A DNA stretch of 64,000 nucleotides, from the NCBI RefSeq assembly GCF_040183065.1, contig NC_091121.1, positions 37,237,287-37,301,286 of the forward strand, written 5' to 3'. How positions within the stretch are numbered: the stretch's first letter is position 1; the number at the start of each line of letters is the position of its first letter. This DNA comes from Periplaneta americana (lineage: Eukaryota; Arthropoda; Insecta; Blattodea; Blattidae). The position numbers and the translations under genes are program-made. This document shows positions 22,131 through 32,095 of this stretch, in pieces. The notes below the pieces were generated by a model. That model was not told where the DNA came from, made no database searches, and saw only the letters and a list, made by a program, of their open reading frames with translations.

Positions 22131-22979
22131 CACGCACTAAAAAGAATTCGAAATTTCCTTCCGTTGCTTCTCAAGAAGAATTTAGTGCAGTCGCTCTTGA
22201 TGCCTCATTTTGATTACTGTGACACTCACTCTCTACACTGACCTTAACATGAAATTAACAAACTACAGCGTGTTCATAATGCATGTATTCGATTTATTTG
22301 CAACGTCCGTAGATCTGACCGTATCACACCTTCACTAAATATGCTGTCCTGGGTCCGTCTCAAACAGCGAAGAACTATTCACTCTCTCACTTTACTCTTC
22401 AATATTCTTCAAACTTCTAACCCTAGCTGCTTAGCTTCTCGTTTTCAACATTTGTCCTCATATCACGAAATAGATACTCGCTCACAACACCATATCGCAC
22501 TCTCCATTCCTAAACACAGAACATCCTTCTACTATTCATCTTTCACGGTCTCTGCAGCTCTTCTCTGGAACTCTTTACCACAACATGTCAGAGACTGTCG
22601 GACATTGTCTAGTTTCAAAAATAAATTAAAATTTCACTTTTCCAATTCAGATTCCTTTCAGTTGTAAGCCCTTTTCTCTGTGATAGTTTTGTAAAAATAT
22701 AGGCTATATATTTTTTTCCTTCCTTTCCCCTTTTTGTTCTCTTTATCAGCCGATAAATTTATTATCATAGCCTTTTTATTGTGAATTTTCATTAACATTT
22801 GTATTTCTTTTCTTTTTATTATTAATTTATTACATTCCATTTTGTTATATTCTTCCTTACGTTTTCCATATTAACCATTTGTACTAAATGAGTTGCTTTT
22901 ACTATATTCCAATGTATTTTACTTTCTTTTTTATATTATTGTATTATTTTCATGTTGTTTAGTGTCGATTTTATTATGC

Positions 22980-23008
22980 CATTATTATTATCATCATCAT
23001 CATAATCA

Positions 23009-23058
<50 letters not shown>

Positions 23059-23060
23059 TT
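22980..23060. repeat. (ATT)n/(ATC)n microsatellite in LINE F 3' UTR
   Basis: Long ATT tract with ATC variants at the start; internal to the LINE F 3' UTR region. Confidence 0.95.
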
Positions 23061-23177
23061 TAATATGTTAGTATTCTGTTCTTTAACGTTTTATTAAATT
23101 TTAACTGCTTGTATACTTTGTGACCTGGTAGAGTGTAAGAGAAGGCCCTATGGTCTTAACTCTGCCAGTATAAATAA

Positions 23178-23180
23178 AGA

Positions 23181-23240
<60 letters not shown>
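23178..23240. repeat. (ATT)n tail of LINE F
   Basis: About 20 ATT units immediately after the LINE F 3' end (AATAAAGAATT); the inverted copy has (AAT) units at 34988. Confidence 0.93.
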
Positions 23241-23242
<2 letters not shown>

Positions 23243-23908
23243 AGTGATACAATACGGTAAAAATAAATAATGACTGATAGTTTACAAAAAAAAAATATAT
23301 AAAAGGTGATACAATTCGTAACATGATAAAAGACATAAATGTTGCGAAAAGAATAAACAACAATACAAGAAGGAAAATGTCATTTCTTGTGCACTATTGC
23401 CATTATTAATATTGGCATCGGCACTCATGGTAATGATCACCGTTTCTACAGTGCTAATGTAGCCTCATTGCCGCTGCTTGATTCTCCCATTTTATCTAAG
23501 AGCATATTGTAACTTTTGAGTATGGAAAACTAAGAGAAACAAAGTTGCACGTAAAACAGTTAAATCTTTCGTTCATACATTAATAATTCCTTTATGCAAC
23601 TTGTGTTATCCATTAAAAGCAGCTATTCTCTGTGCATGAACTATTTTAACTTAGAAACTACTTTCAATTTAAAACTTGCGGAACTTTGTAATCTTGATGA
23701 AAATATTAAGGCTTTCGACTAGCATTAAAAAGTGAAGGAAAATCGAAAACAAGTTATTGCTTTAATCATTTTTGTTTCGTATGATGTAAATAACACTGGC
23801 CAACAAATGACACATTTTTTATCTTAAGAATTCAAACTACATTACAGGAATCACAGGCGGGCTTTGAGTAAATGAACAGGTGACTTTTGAAGTAATTTTA
23901 GGCAAAAC
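23241..23908. other. No recognisable gene
   Basis: AT-rich; nothing recognised between the LINE F tail and the next SINE. Confidence 0.4.
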
Positions 23909-23920
23909 ATAGACTCAATA

Positions 23921-24177
23921 GTCCACACCTGTGGAGTAACGGTTAGCGCGTCTGGCCGCGAAACCAGGTGGCCCGGGTTCGATTCCCGGTCGGGGCAAGT
24001 TACCTGATTGAGGTTTTTTCCGGATTTTCCCTCAACCCAATATGAGCAAATGCTGGTAACTTTCGGTGTTGGACCCCGAATTAATTTCACCGGTATTATC
24101 ACCTTCATCTCATTCAGACGCTAAATAACCAGAGATGTTGATAAAGCGTCGTAAAATAACCTACTAAAATAAATAAA
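23921..24177 (+). mobile_element. tRNA-derived SINE (type 1), copy 2
   Basis: Begins GTCCACACCTGTGGAGTAAC with B-box-like GGTTCGATTCC, and ends GACGCTAAATAACC...AAGCGTCGTAAAATAACC plus an AAAT-rich tail. Flanked by a perfect 12-bp duplication ATAGACTCAATA (23909-23920, 24178-24189). The (AAT)n tract begins inside the right duplication. Confidence 0.95.
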
Positions 24178-24185
24178 ATAGACTC

Positions 24186-24186
<1 letters not shown>

Positions 24187-24247
<61 letters not shown>

Positions 24248-24255
24248 TTATAATA

Positions 24256-24291
<36 letters not shown>
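24187..24291. repeat. (AAT)n then (ATT)n, opposed microsatellites
   Basis: AAT tract to about 24244, then a short spacer, then ATT to 24291: an inverted pair able to form a hairpin. Confidence 0.95.
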
Positions 24292-24293
<2 letters not shown>

Positions 24294-24295
24294 TA

Positions 24296-24983
24296 GCCTA
24301 TTGTTAGCTCTTCCATTAAAGGAAGAGGTCTTATTTTATTTCAAGAATATACTCCTGGAAATGAATGGCGGGACGCAATTAAGATGAATTAAAAAGTAGC
24401 ACCAGTGAGAAGTCTTCATAGGAGATCCTTGGACGGTTTCCACTGCAGATACTGCAACGAAATTGAAACCTTAGTACACGTCCTAGGATCCTGCCATCAT
24501 AACATCCGAAAACTAATAACACAGGCCCTTAGAAAGAGATCCTTCGAGTTCCATGAAGAGGTGCACTGCGTTGCGTCTGAAGGCGGCGGAATTAGAAGAG
24601 CGGACATCGTGGCTCTAGACGAGACTAATAGTAAAGGCTTTGTACTGGACGCAGCCGTTAGATTTGAGGTGAGTCAGACCCAACCATCTGAGGTCAACAA
24701 AGAGAAACAACAAATTTATGAGCCTACTATTCCGTATTTTCGAGAAAAATACCAGATGGAAGGCACCTGGGAAGTGCATGGTTTAATAATCGGAGCAAGG
24801 GGCACCATCCCACAATCAAATGTTAACACTCTCAAAACATATGGAATCCATGATATTATTTCTAAAATAATCACTTCAAGCATTAAAGGGTCTGTGGAAA
24901 TTCTGAAAAATTATTTATATGGAATATCAAAATCCCTCCCTCTTTTCTATTCGTTAGTGTGTGATTGTTATAAATATATGTAA
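24296..24983 (+). pseudogene. R2-like LINE C-terminus: CCHC knuckle and restriction-like endonuclease
   Basis: One frame with a single internal stop (24391) reads GRGLILFQEYTPGNEWRDAI, then FHCRYCNEIETLVHVLGSCH (C-x2-C-x7-H-x4-C zinc knuckle, about 24435-24500), RRADIVALDE, GFVLDAAVRFEVSQTQPSEV, KQQIYEPTIPYFREKYQMEG, VHGLIIGARGTIPQ and SVEILKNYLYGISKS. From family knowledge this is the C-terminus of non-LTR retrotransposons with a restriction-like endonuclease (R2/NeSL type), where R..D..., 'D..VRFE' and 'K..IY' hold catalytic positions. RT and N-terminal zinc fingers are missing. The frame is long and nearly clean, so the copy is fairly young, or this segment has been conserved. Confidence 0.78.
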
Positions 24984-25142
24984 AATTTATATAATTTCTA
25001 AAATTTAAGCTCTAAATTCACATTTAATTTGGCTCATATATTTACTGTAATCAGGTACTATTCTTGAATGTGTAATATTGTGTGTTTTTGGCAACCCAGG
25101 ACGCCAGGGCAGACTATTTCTTGGAAATGAATATATATTATT

Positions 25143-25670
25143 AATAATTGATTAAATGGCGATCTTACTCGTGTTAATTGTGTAAGCATGTGCGGCTTAC
25201 AGCTATTTCGGTGCTTCTTCACACCATCCTCAGAGCCTACTAGATCTCGGCGTCATCTCGAATTTCGCTGCCTGTTGTGTGGGTGCGTTCGATTGTTGAA
25301 AAATGTTGAAATGTGGTGTCAAATAGTTTATGTTCTGTAATTGACCTGTGTGTTGAGAATTTGTTCAGGGTGTGTTTTAGTGTGTCTGTATATTTCATAT
25401 TGTTCTAGTGTGTTGAGTTTTTGGTTCTTGGGTTGTATGTGTAGGATTTCCATGTCTGTATTTATGTTATTGTATTATGTTACATACTATTTGACACCAC
25501 ATTTCAACACTTTTCAACAATCGAACGCACCCACACAACAGGCAGCGAAGTTCGAGACGACGCCGAGATCTAGTAGGCTCTGAGGATGGTGTGAAGAAGC
25601 ACCCAAACAGCTTTAAGCCACACATGCTCACACAATTAACACGATTAAGATCGCCATTTAATCAATTATT
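25143..25670. mobile_element. Foldback element with about 190-bp inverted arms
   Basis: Left arm 25143-25334 and right arm 25483-25670 are inverted repeats of about 90% identity by eye, e.g. AAATGGCGATCTTACTCGTG / its complement near 25635, CCTCAGAGCCTACTAGATCT / AGATCTAGTAGGCTCTGAGG and GGGTGCGTTCGATTGTTGAA / TTCAACAATCGAACGCACCC. The loop (25335-25482) is GT-rich and codes for nothing recognisable. No clear target duplication. Confidence 0.85.
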
Positions 25671-25948
25671 TATATTCAAGTGTTAAAAGTAATGTACGAA
25701 AGATTCAACATGGATATATTATTATTAACATCATCAATGGTTTCAGTTTTGACGAAATTGTCAGTACTAACAGTGTGAAACAGGAAATCATATCCATGAA
25801 TGGAAGTGATATTGCACCGCGGAAGGCGAGAAGGAACCGGGTGAAGGAAGCATGTCACCAAGAAACGAATTTACTACTGTTTCTTACTTCAAACTACGTT
25901 ACTTTATCAATTAAAATAAGTCACCTTAATATTCGCATATCAATCAGC
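25671..25948. other. No recognisable gene
   Basis: Short unrecognised stretch between the foldback and the AATT-flanked element. Confidence 0.4.
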
Positions 25949-25952
25949 AATT

Positions 25953-27297
25953 GAAGGGTTCAGAATCATAGTGGGCCAAGCGCCATTTACTTAAATCGTA
26001 GAAAACAAGGGTTAAAATGAAGTTATTACCATAATTCAATGGAAATATATAGCAAGTAAATATAAAGTATAAGGTACACGTACCAAATAACGCCACCTTA
26101 TCACTTCAGTCACTTTTGCTCTGGAAATAAGTTATGTACAAACACGAAAATTATGAAATAGAGACTGTAGTCTTATCTTCACAAAATAGCACAATGAAAA
26201 TGGATATATTATATACCGAACAAGAATTAGAACTCAAAACAGAAAAACTTTGTAAACTGGCGTTGTTAGGAACAGGTTGTCCAATTAAAGCCACCTATTT
26301 TCTAGTAATCTATACACTTATAATTGTTAATGAATTATTTTTCCTAAGCAACACAAATTGAACTAATGGACTAAATTTGAGTTTCTGTTAATAAAAGATA
26401 CAAAATCACTCAATACTAATGAAAGATTCTTGATCTGAAACTGAAACACCAGATGGATTAGGAAAATATGTTTTCCAGTGACTTCTTACTTAAAAAAAAA
26501 GAGACAATGTGACACAGTAGAAAGTTATTAAACACAAAAGCATTTACCTTAGTTTAATATCAATGTTTTCCAATAAGTAAAACAAAATAGGTAAGTTATG
26601 TAAAATAAAAAAAAAATTAAGAGTTCGATAAGCAATTGAACCAATATCATCACTGCACATTCTGAACATTTGTAAGTTGAAAGTTTAATGATTTTCCTGA
26701 TGTTTTCGCACTGATGCTGTACTGTCAGCCTTAGTACTAACATAACCTAAAATCTTGTCTGTAAACCTTTAACGCCACATGGCGTTAAAGCGCTACTGAG
26801 TACTTGATAACATGACATGCCTGTTTCTCTAACATTTTCAAATTTTATAGATAGCAAATACTTTCTATACATAGAAGAATGTTTAAGGATCACGAAAATA
26901 TATAGTTTAATATAGTTATTATTTGCTCAACACACAAAATAAAATATTGCCTCTTACCTTGATATAAGAACAGCCATTCACTATCAACACACAACAGAAA
27001 AATGATGGAATATAATGTCACTCGTAAATGTCAGCGGACAGCGAGTAACTCATTTCATCACTAGATTGCAAGCGAATGCAGGCTACAGTAGTGCACTACC
27101 GGAAACTTGTGTCGTTAACAAATTTTAATAGGGTGGCGTTAAAGGTATACATGGCGATCTTTGGCTCAGGGACCTTACACATTAAAACTAATTGATATGT
27201 CAATCTTCATTAAACTATGGTATTCACTTGACTTTAACCCTTGCTTTCTTCGTTTTTAATAAATGGCGCTTGGCCCCACTATGGCTCTGAACCATTC
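25953..27297. mobile_element. TIR element with AATT duplication, 1345 bp
   Basis: Left end GAAGGGTTCAGAATCATAGT and right end, reverse-complemented, GAATGGTTCAGAGCCATAGT are inverted repeats continuing for about 85 bp (GGGCCAAGCGCCATTTA on both sides). AATT flanks both sides (25949-25952, 27298-27301). The interior has no recognisable transposase; the word AACGCCAC/GTGGCGTT recurs at 26090, 26771, 26781 and 27131. Part of the element, including both end regions, is found inside the two Helitrons. Confidence 0.78.
26767..26792. repeat. Short palindrome with TTAACGCCAC arms
   Basis: TTTAACGCCA and TGGCGTTAAA flank CA, a compact perfect hairpin inside the 25953 element. Confidence 0.85.
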
Positions 27298-27301
27298 AAT
27301 T

Positions 27302-28229
27302 TTATTAGAGTTCTTTTTTTCCGGCACTTTGAACCCGACACAATTCTTCAAATATGCTCTAGAGAAGAATGTTTGCGAAATGCTAGTGTAATATTGTTCA
27401 AATCTGTAACGCCATTAGTTTCGTGCCTGTGTTAGTAAACGCGATCAACAATAAAGGTTGGTTAAACTAGCGCACAGGTACTACTTCTGGTGATTGTGGA
27501 AGTGAAAATAGTGAATTTGTAAGAGATATTTTGTGGAGATGGAGTTGGAAATGTAAGGATTTTATAGCAATGTATCTGGAGGATGAAAAATTACTGGAAA
27601 ATGTAGTAAATTACGTTTCAAATGAGACGCGTCGTGATGGAGTTAATATGTTGTGGTTTATAGCGAAAAAAGGAAACGTGGGAATATAAAACATACGACG
27701 ACGTAAAGAGAAAAACGCATAATTTGTTTTAATGGAATAAGCACTAAAAATAGTAAAATAGAACAAGTAATAACGAAACAAACACACAGTTTTTGCAATG
27801 TGACTTTGTTATTTACATCCGCCATTACAGTAGCATAGCTCATCACAGGCCAGTATTGAAACCTCACTAATAAAAATCACCAAGTTTTCCCAGGGCTTCA
27901 AAATTCCCGAACTCTATTGCTGTCATCCGAACTTTCTCGCAGATCTCAGGGATAGAGGGCATTGACGGTTTCTAAGTTAAACTAACCTAACCTATCTAAT
28001 CTAACCTAACCTAACATTGCATAGCATACGTAACCTTTGGGTTTATTTTTACAATATAGTTACCAAAGGAAAGCGGACAGCAAGAATGGGCACAGTCTTT
28101 TATTTTGAGTACCGCTACATGTAAATCGTGCCAAAAAGTTTAAACTAACCTAACGTAACATTGTACTGATTCGTATATGCAAGGCATACGAAAAGCCTAA
28201 ACTAACCAAAACTAACCTGTGACTGATCA
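27302..28229. other. No recognised element; degenerate CCTAA run and one short open frame
   Basis: 27535-27690 (+) holds an open stretch reading WRWSWKCKDFIAMYLEDEKL then LENVVNYVSNETRRDG, not recognised. 27980-28017 holds an imperfect (CCTAA)n run, with scattered AACCTAAC words to 28220. Confidence 0.45.
27980..28017. repeat. Degenerate (CCTAA)n, telomere-like
   Basis: AACCTAACCTATCTAATCTA followed by ACCTAACCTAAC: five to six imperfect units of the complement of TTAGG, the usual insect telomeric repeat. Too short and diverged for telomere function. Confidence 0.6.
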
Positions 28230-28554
28230 GTTTCAGCATTATTATTTCTTCGCGCACTCTTTTTAGTACAGATTCATTTCTTATTTTCTTTCAATTTCAC
28301 ACGCTCCATTCTTCTCTATATCCATATTTCAAATGCTGCCAGTCGTTTATCCTCATTTCATCGTAATGTCTATGTTTTTGTCTCATACAATGCCACACTC
28401 CACACAAAGCACTTCATAGATTTTTTCCTTAGTTATTTTTCCAAAGGTTCGCAGAAAATGCTCCTTTTCCTATTAAAAACTTCTTTGGCATTCCTATCAT
28501 TTTTTTTACTTCCCGGCAGTAGCTCATCTTACTGCTTATAGTACAGCGCAAGTA

Positions 28555-29531
28555 CAGGGACATCATTTTATTTTTACTTGCATTTTTATTGCACCTGCAT
28601 TTCTGAATGTACTTCACTCTCACCCCTTCACTAATGTCCTTGCTCCCGTCAGACACACAAACTTACGGCTACTGTTGCATTCGAAGTCTTCAAGCAGTGT
28701 AGTAAACACTGCAGTGCATAGTGTGTTTCATAAATATGATTGCGTTTTCTATAGAAGAAAGAACCTATATTAATAATATCGTACTAAAAAATTATATTCA
28801 AGAAACGATAAATTCAATTTCAGAGAATATGCTTCAAAATGTTTTTAATAATATGCGTACTGAATTGAAGCCTGCATTGTAATGAACGGCAACCATTTTC
28901 AGTAACTTGTTTAAAAATTCAGATTAGCTTTTTTTGAATTGAGGTGGCTAGAAGCAAAGGAATGCTAGTGACATTTGTAATAACATGAGTTGAGTGCATC
29001 CAGTGTAAGCAAAAGTATCTAAAATTTTAGTGGCAAAGGGATATTTTAATCGCATCACACATTAAAATTTAAATAAAAAATTTCACCGATTTTACGAAAG
29101 CTTAAACATTTAAACCCCATTTTCTCAAAAATAACTTAAGTGCACTTACAGCCCTTTACTTATGAGCCCCTCAATTTAAATGCACTCTCTATATTGTATG
29201 TTAACACCAATAATTAATATGCTAAATAAAGTAGACATTACATAACGAACATAGCCGCCTGAAAAGTTGAGTTTTTGAAAAAAAAATGTTACTACTCTAC
29301 TGTATTTTGATAAATTCCGTAAAAGTGATGATCAAATGAAAATCGTAATATCGTATTTCCCTACAACATAAATGGATACACTACTTTTCTCTCCTCCTAT
29401 ACCCAGTAAAATGATTTGTTTACATATTGCACTAGTAACATCAAACTCCTGTAATGGAAGGGGGCAACAGTGTTTCCGAGTATAGCCAGGTTAATGTTAA
29501 AAATGTTGGTAAAAATAAAGTGATGTCCCTG
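28555..29531 (+). mobile_element. Tc1/mariner-like element, copy c, inserted in LINE D
   Basis: CAGGGACATCATTTTATTTT to AAAGTGATGTCCCTG, 977 bp, with TA on both sides inside a LINE D reading frame, proving the family's ends. At about 28737 the + strand reads MIAFSIEERTYINN, the family's N-terminal motif. The interior carries a further 232-bp insertion (28941-29172). Confidence 0.9.
28941..29172. mobile_element. 232-bp MITE nested in Tc1-like copy c
   Basis: Ends GAGGTGGCTAGAAGCAAAGG and, reverse-complemented, GAGGGGCTCATAAGTAAAGG; flanked by AATT (28937-28940, 29173-29176). Sister Tc1-like copies (21440, 55455) lack it, having one uninterrupted TCAATTTAACTTC or TCAATCCAACTTC at this place. 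Same terminus and duplication as the 17539 element. Confidence 0.78.
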
Positions 29532-29795
29532 TATTTGAATCTGTTCACTTGCTCTACTGCCTCATTTCGAATTCGCAACTTGAGAATACAAGCTTACTTC
29601 CATAAAATTGTCATTTTCGTCTACAATTATTTACTTTTAATTCCAGTATTTGGCCAGTAAAAACTGGTATTTAATTTAAACATTAATAATTTTAAGTCCA
29701 GAATTTGGCCACTGAATATGACATTAAGTGTAAAACATTATTAATTTTAAAGTCCAGAATTTGACCAGTAAATATGGTTAATTAATATTTGAGGA

Positions 29796-30129
29796 GAAAA
29801 TTCGCTCCGGCGCCGGGGATCGAACCCGGGTCCTTGGTTCTACATACCAAGCGCTCTGACCACTGAGCTACGCCGAATTCAATCCACAGCACCGGATCGG
29901 ACACCTTCCTCCTTCAGTGTTTCCCTTTGTGGCCTGACTCCAAGTTAGGCATATACGTTGACATTTTATGTCCAAGTCAACTGCCATTATACAAGGGGTG
30001 CACTCAACTGAGAGACTTGTTTGGCCGGGATTCCGCAGTTAAGTGCACACTAACTGTCAATATTACAGATATTATTCTGTAGGACACATATTAATTGTCA
30101 ATATTACAGATATTCTTCAGTAGAGCATA
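29796..30129 (-). mobile_element. tRNA-like retroposon inserted in the 56-bp array
   Basis: On the minus strand 29808-29878 reads like a tRNA: acceptor TTCGGCG / CGCCGGA, GCTCAGTGGTCAGAGC D-arm, CCGGGTTCGATCCCCGG T-arm. The anticodon arm (TTGGTATGTAGAACCAA) has one base too many next to it, so it is a tRNA-derived pseudo-structure, not a gene. The related 51690 copy shares sequence on both sides (CAGCACCGGATCGG / CAGTACCGGCCGA), so the repeat is larger than the tRNA part. 29990-30110 contains AAGTGCACACTAACTG and ACTGTCAATATTACAGATAT repeated once. Confidence 0.6.
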
Positions 30130-30540
30130 TTAATAAAATCTTTAATGTTAACAGTAAATATGGTATTAAATATAAAACATTATTTAATTTTAAGTCCAGA
30201 ATTTGACCGGTAAACATGGTATTGAATGTAGAATATTATTTAATTTCAAGTCCATAATATTAACAGTAAATACAGTATTTTATTCTATGTGAAACATTAT
30301 TCATTTTTAAGTTCAGAATTTGATCAGTAAATATGGTATTCAATGTAAAATATTATTAATTTTTAAGTCCAGAATTTAACCGTAAATATGGTATTCAATG
30401 TAAAACATTATTAATTTTTAAGTCCAGAATTTGACCAGTAAATATAGTATACAATGTAAAACATTATTAAATTTTAACTCCACAATTTAACCAGTAAATA
30501 TGGTATTCAATGTAAATAGTAGGCTTACATTATGCAACGA

Positions 30541-30642
30541 GCCTATAATGGTAGTAATTAAGACGCAAGTATGATTGTTTATGAAACGAGCGCAAGCTCG
30601 TTTCATAATTTTCTTACGAGCGTCTTAATTACCATTATAGGC
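30541..30642. repeat. 102-bp near-perfect palindrome
   Basis: Outer arms GCCTATAATGGTAGTAATTA / TAATTACCATTATAGGC plus AGACGC / GCGTCT; inner arms ATGAAACGAGC / GCTCGTTTCAT around a GCAA loop (30592-30595). It can fold into a cruciform. It lies at the edge of an insertion in the 56-bp array. Confidence 0.92.
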
Positions 30643-30659
30643 AAGTTTCATACGACTTT

Positions 30660-31139
30660 TCATGCTCGACCATATTTCTAACTTGAAAGTATTGAAAATT
30701 AGGTATTTTTATGGTTATGTGCGAACTGACCTGAATTGTGAGATGTGCGCAGACGCGAAAATATTGATTTTTTCCTAGGCCGAATGTCATTGACCTTGGC
30801 ACAGAATAAGAATGAACATTAGTCTGATATAACCTGGAAATTGATTTAGAATTGAAAAACGAGATGACAAATTGAATTTATTTGAATATTATTTACAATT
30901 AACGCTAATTATTATAGTAACAGAACATAACTTTCTGCGACAGCATTGGATTTCCAGCCTCAGTGACTTTTCGCTAATTGTCTGTCGATTGCATACCCGA
31001 GAATAATCGATATAATGGTACAAAGCTGACTTGTGATTGGCTGAAGACCTGTACTTTAATGAGTAGGTGTACTTTAATGACATGCATTAAAGGACTGCTA
31101 CCAGGTGTATAATTACTACATTTCGGCATGGTCGAGCAT
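30660..31139. mobile_element. Possible MITE with ATGCTCGACCAT ends
   Basis: TCATGCTCGACCAT at 30659-30672 is inverted at 31124-31137 (ATGGTCGAGCATAA). The 56-bp array resumes directly after. Interior has no coding frame. Ends are short and no target duplication is clear. Confidence 0.4.
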
Positions 31140-32095
31140 AAACATTATTAATTTTTAAGTCCAGAATTTGACCAGTAAATATGGTATTCAATGTAAAACA
31201 TCATTAATTTTTAAGTCCAGAATTTGAGCAGTAAATATGGTATACAATGTAAAATATTATCAATTAACTCCAGAATTTGACCAGTAAATATGGTATAAAA
31301 TGAAAAACATTATCAATTTTTAACTCCAGAATTTGACCAGTAAATATGGTATTCAATGTAAAACATCATTAATTTTTAAGTCCAGAATTTAAGCAGTAAA
31401 TATGGTATACAATGTAAAATATTATCAATTTTTAACTCCAGAATTTGACCAGTAAATATGGTATAAAATGAAAAACATTATCAATTTTTTAACTCCAGAA
31501 TTTGACCAGTAAATATGGTATTCAATGTAAAACATTATTCATTTTTAAGTCCAAAATTTGACCAGTAAATATGGTATTCAATGTAAAACATTATTAATTT
31601 TTAAGTCCAGAAGTTGAGCAGTAAATATGGTATACAATGTAAAACATTATCAATTTTTAACTCCAGAATTTGTCCAGTAAATAAGGTAGCCTGTAAAATG
31701 AAAAATATTATCAATTTTTAACTCCAGAATTTGACCAGTAAATATGGTATTCAATGTAAAACATCATTCATTTTTAAGTCCAGAATTTGAGCAGTAAATA
31801 TGGTATACAATGTAAAACATTATCAATTTTTAACTCCAGAATTTGACCAGTAAATATGGTATTCAATGTAAAACATCATTAATTTTTAAGTCCAGAATTT
31901 GAGCAGTAAATATGGTATACAATGTAAAACATTATCAATTTTTAACTCCAGAATTTGACCAGTAAATATGGTATTCCATGTAAACAGTATTCACTTTTAT
32001 GTCCAGAATTTTAAATATGGTATTCAATGCAAAGCATTATCTACTTTTAAGTGAAGAATCTGACCAGTAAATATGGTATTCGACGTAAAACATTT

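Larger units (their letters stand above)
22131..23240 (+). mobile_element. LINE F (CR1/L2-like) 3' fragment
   Basis: A frame running through stops reads INKLQRVHNACIRFICNVRR then SDRITPSLNMLSWVRLKQRR, TIHSLTLLFNIL, LASRFQHLSSYHE, HRTSFYYSSFTVSAALLWNS and LPQHVRDC (22255-22664), the conserved C-terminal segment after the RT in CR1/L2-like LINEs. A 0.5-kb 3' UTR follows, ending GAAGGCCCTATGGTCTTAAC...AATAAAGA(ATT)n. A minus-strand copy with the same order lies at 34988-35900. The RT catalytic core is not included. Confidence 0.82.
28230..29610 (-). mobile_element. LINE D fragment (-), interrupted by Tc1-like element
   Basis: Minus-strand pieces: 28230-28554 covers the region corresponding to CFVWSVAL, AFEMW and the GKEAF/EVKKMIGMPK segment; 29534-29605 continues with LNSFTCSTAS-type sequence, i.e. 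the 'ILNEAVE.VD..KYLGC' region. The LINE is cut at TA in the KYLG codons and resumes after the element, giving an exact TA target duplication (28553-28554, 29532-29533). Dead, several frameshifts. Confidence 0.82.
29640..32095 (+). repeat. ~56-bp satellite array, about 27 diverged units, with two insertions
   Basis: Unit: TTTTAAGTCCAGAATTTGAC then CAGTAAATATGGTATTCAAT then GTAAAACATTATTAA, period 53-57 bp. Blocks at 29640-29795, 30130-30525 and 31140-32095. Two variants alternate in the last block: 'AAGTCCAGAATTTGAGCAG...TATACAATG' and 'AACTCCAGAATTTGACCAG...TATTCAATG', suggesting a higher-order two- or three-unit repeat. The gaps are a tRNA-like retroposon and a palindrome/IR insertion. Confidence 0.9.

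Noticed and set aside
23148..23363. Poly-asparagine frame on the minus strand
   Set aside because: Translation of the (ATT)n tail of LINE F.
29808..29878. Possible tRNA gene on the minus strand
   Set aside because: Acceptor and T arms pair, but the anticodon arm is one base off and a diverged copy with the same extended flanks exists at 51690, so it is a retroposed tRNA-like element.
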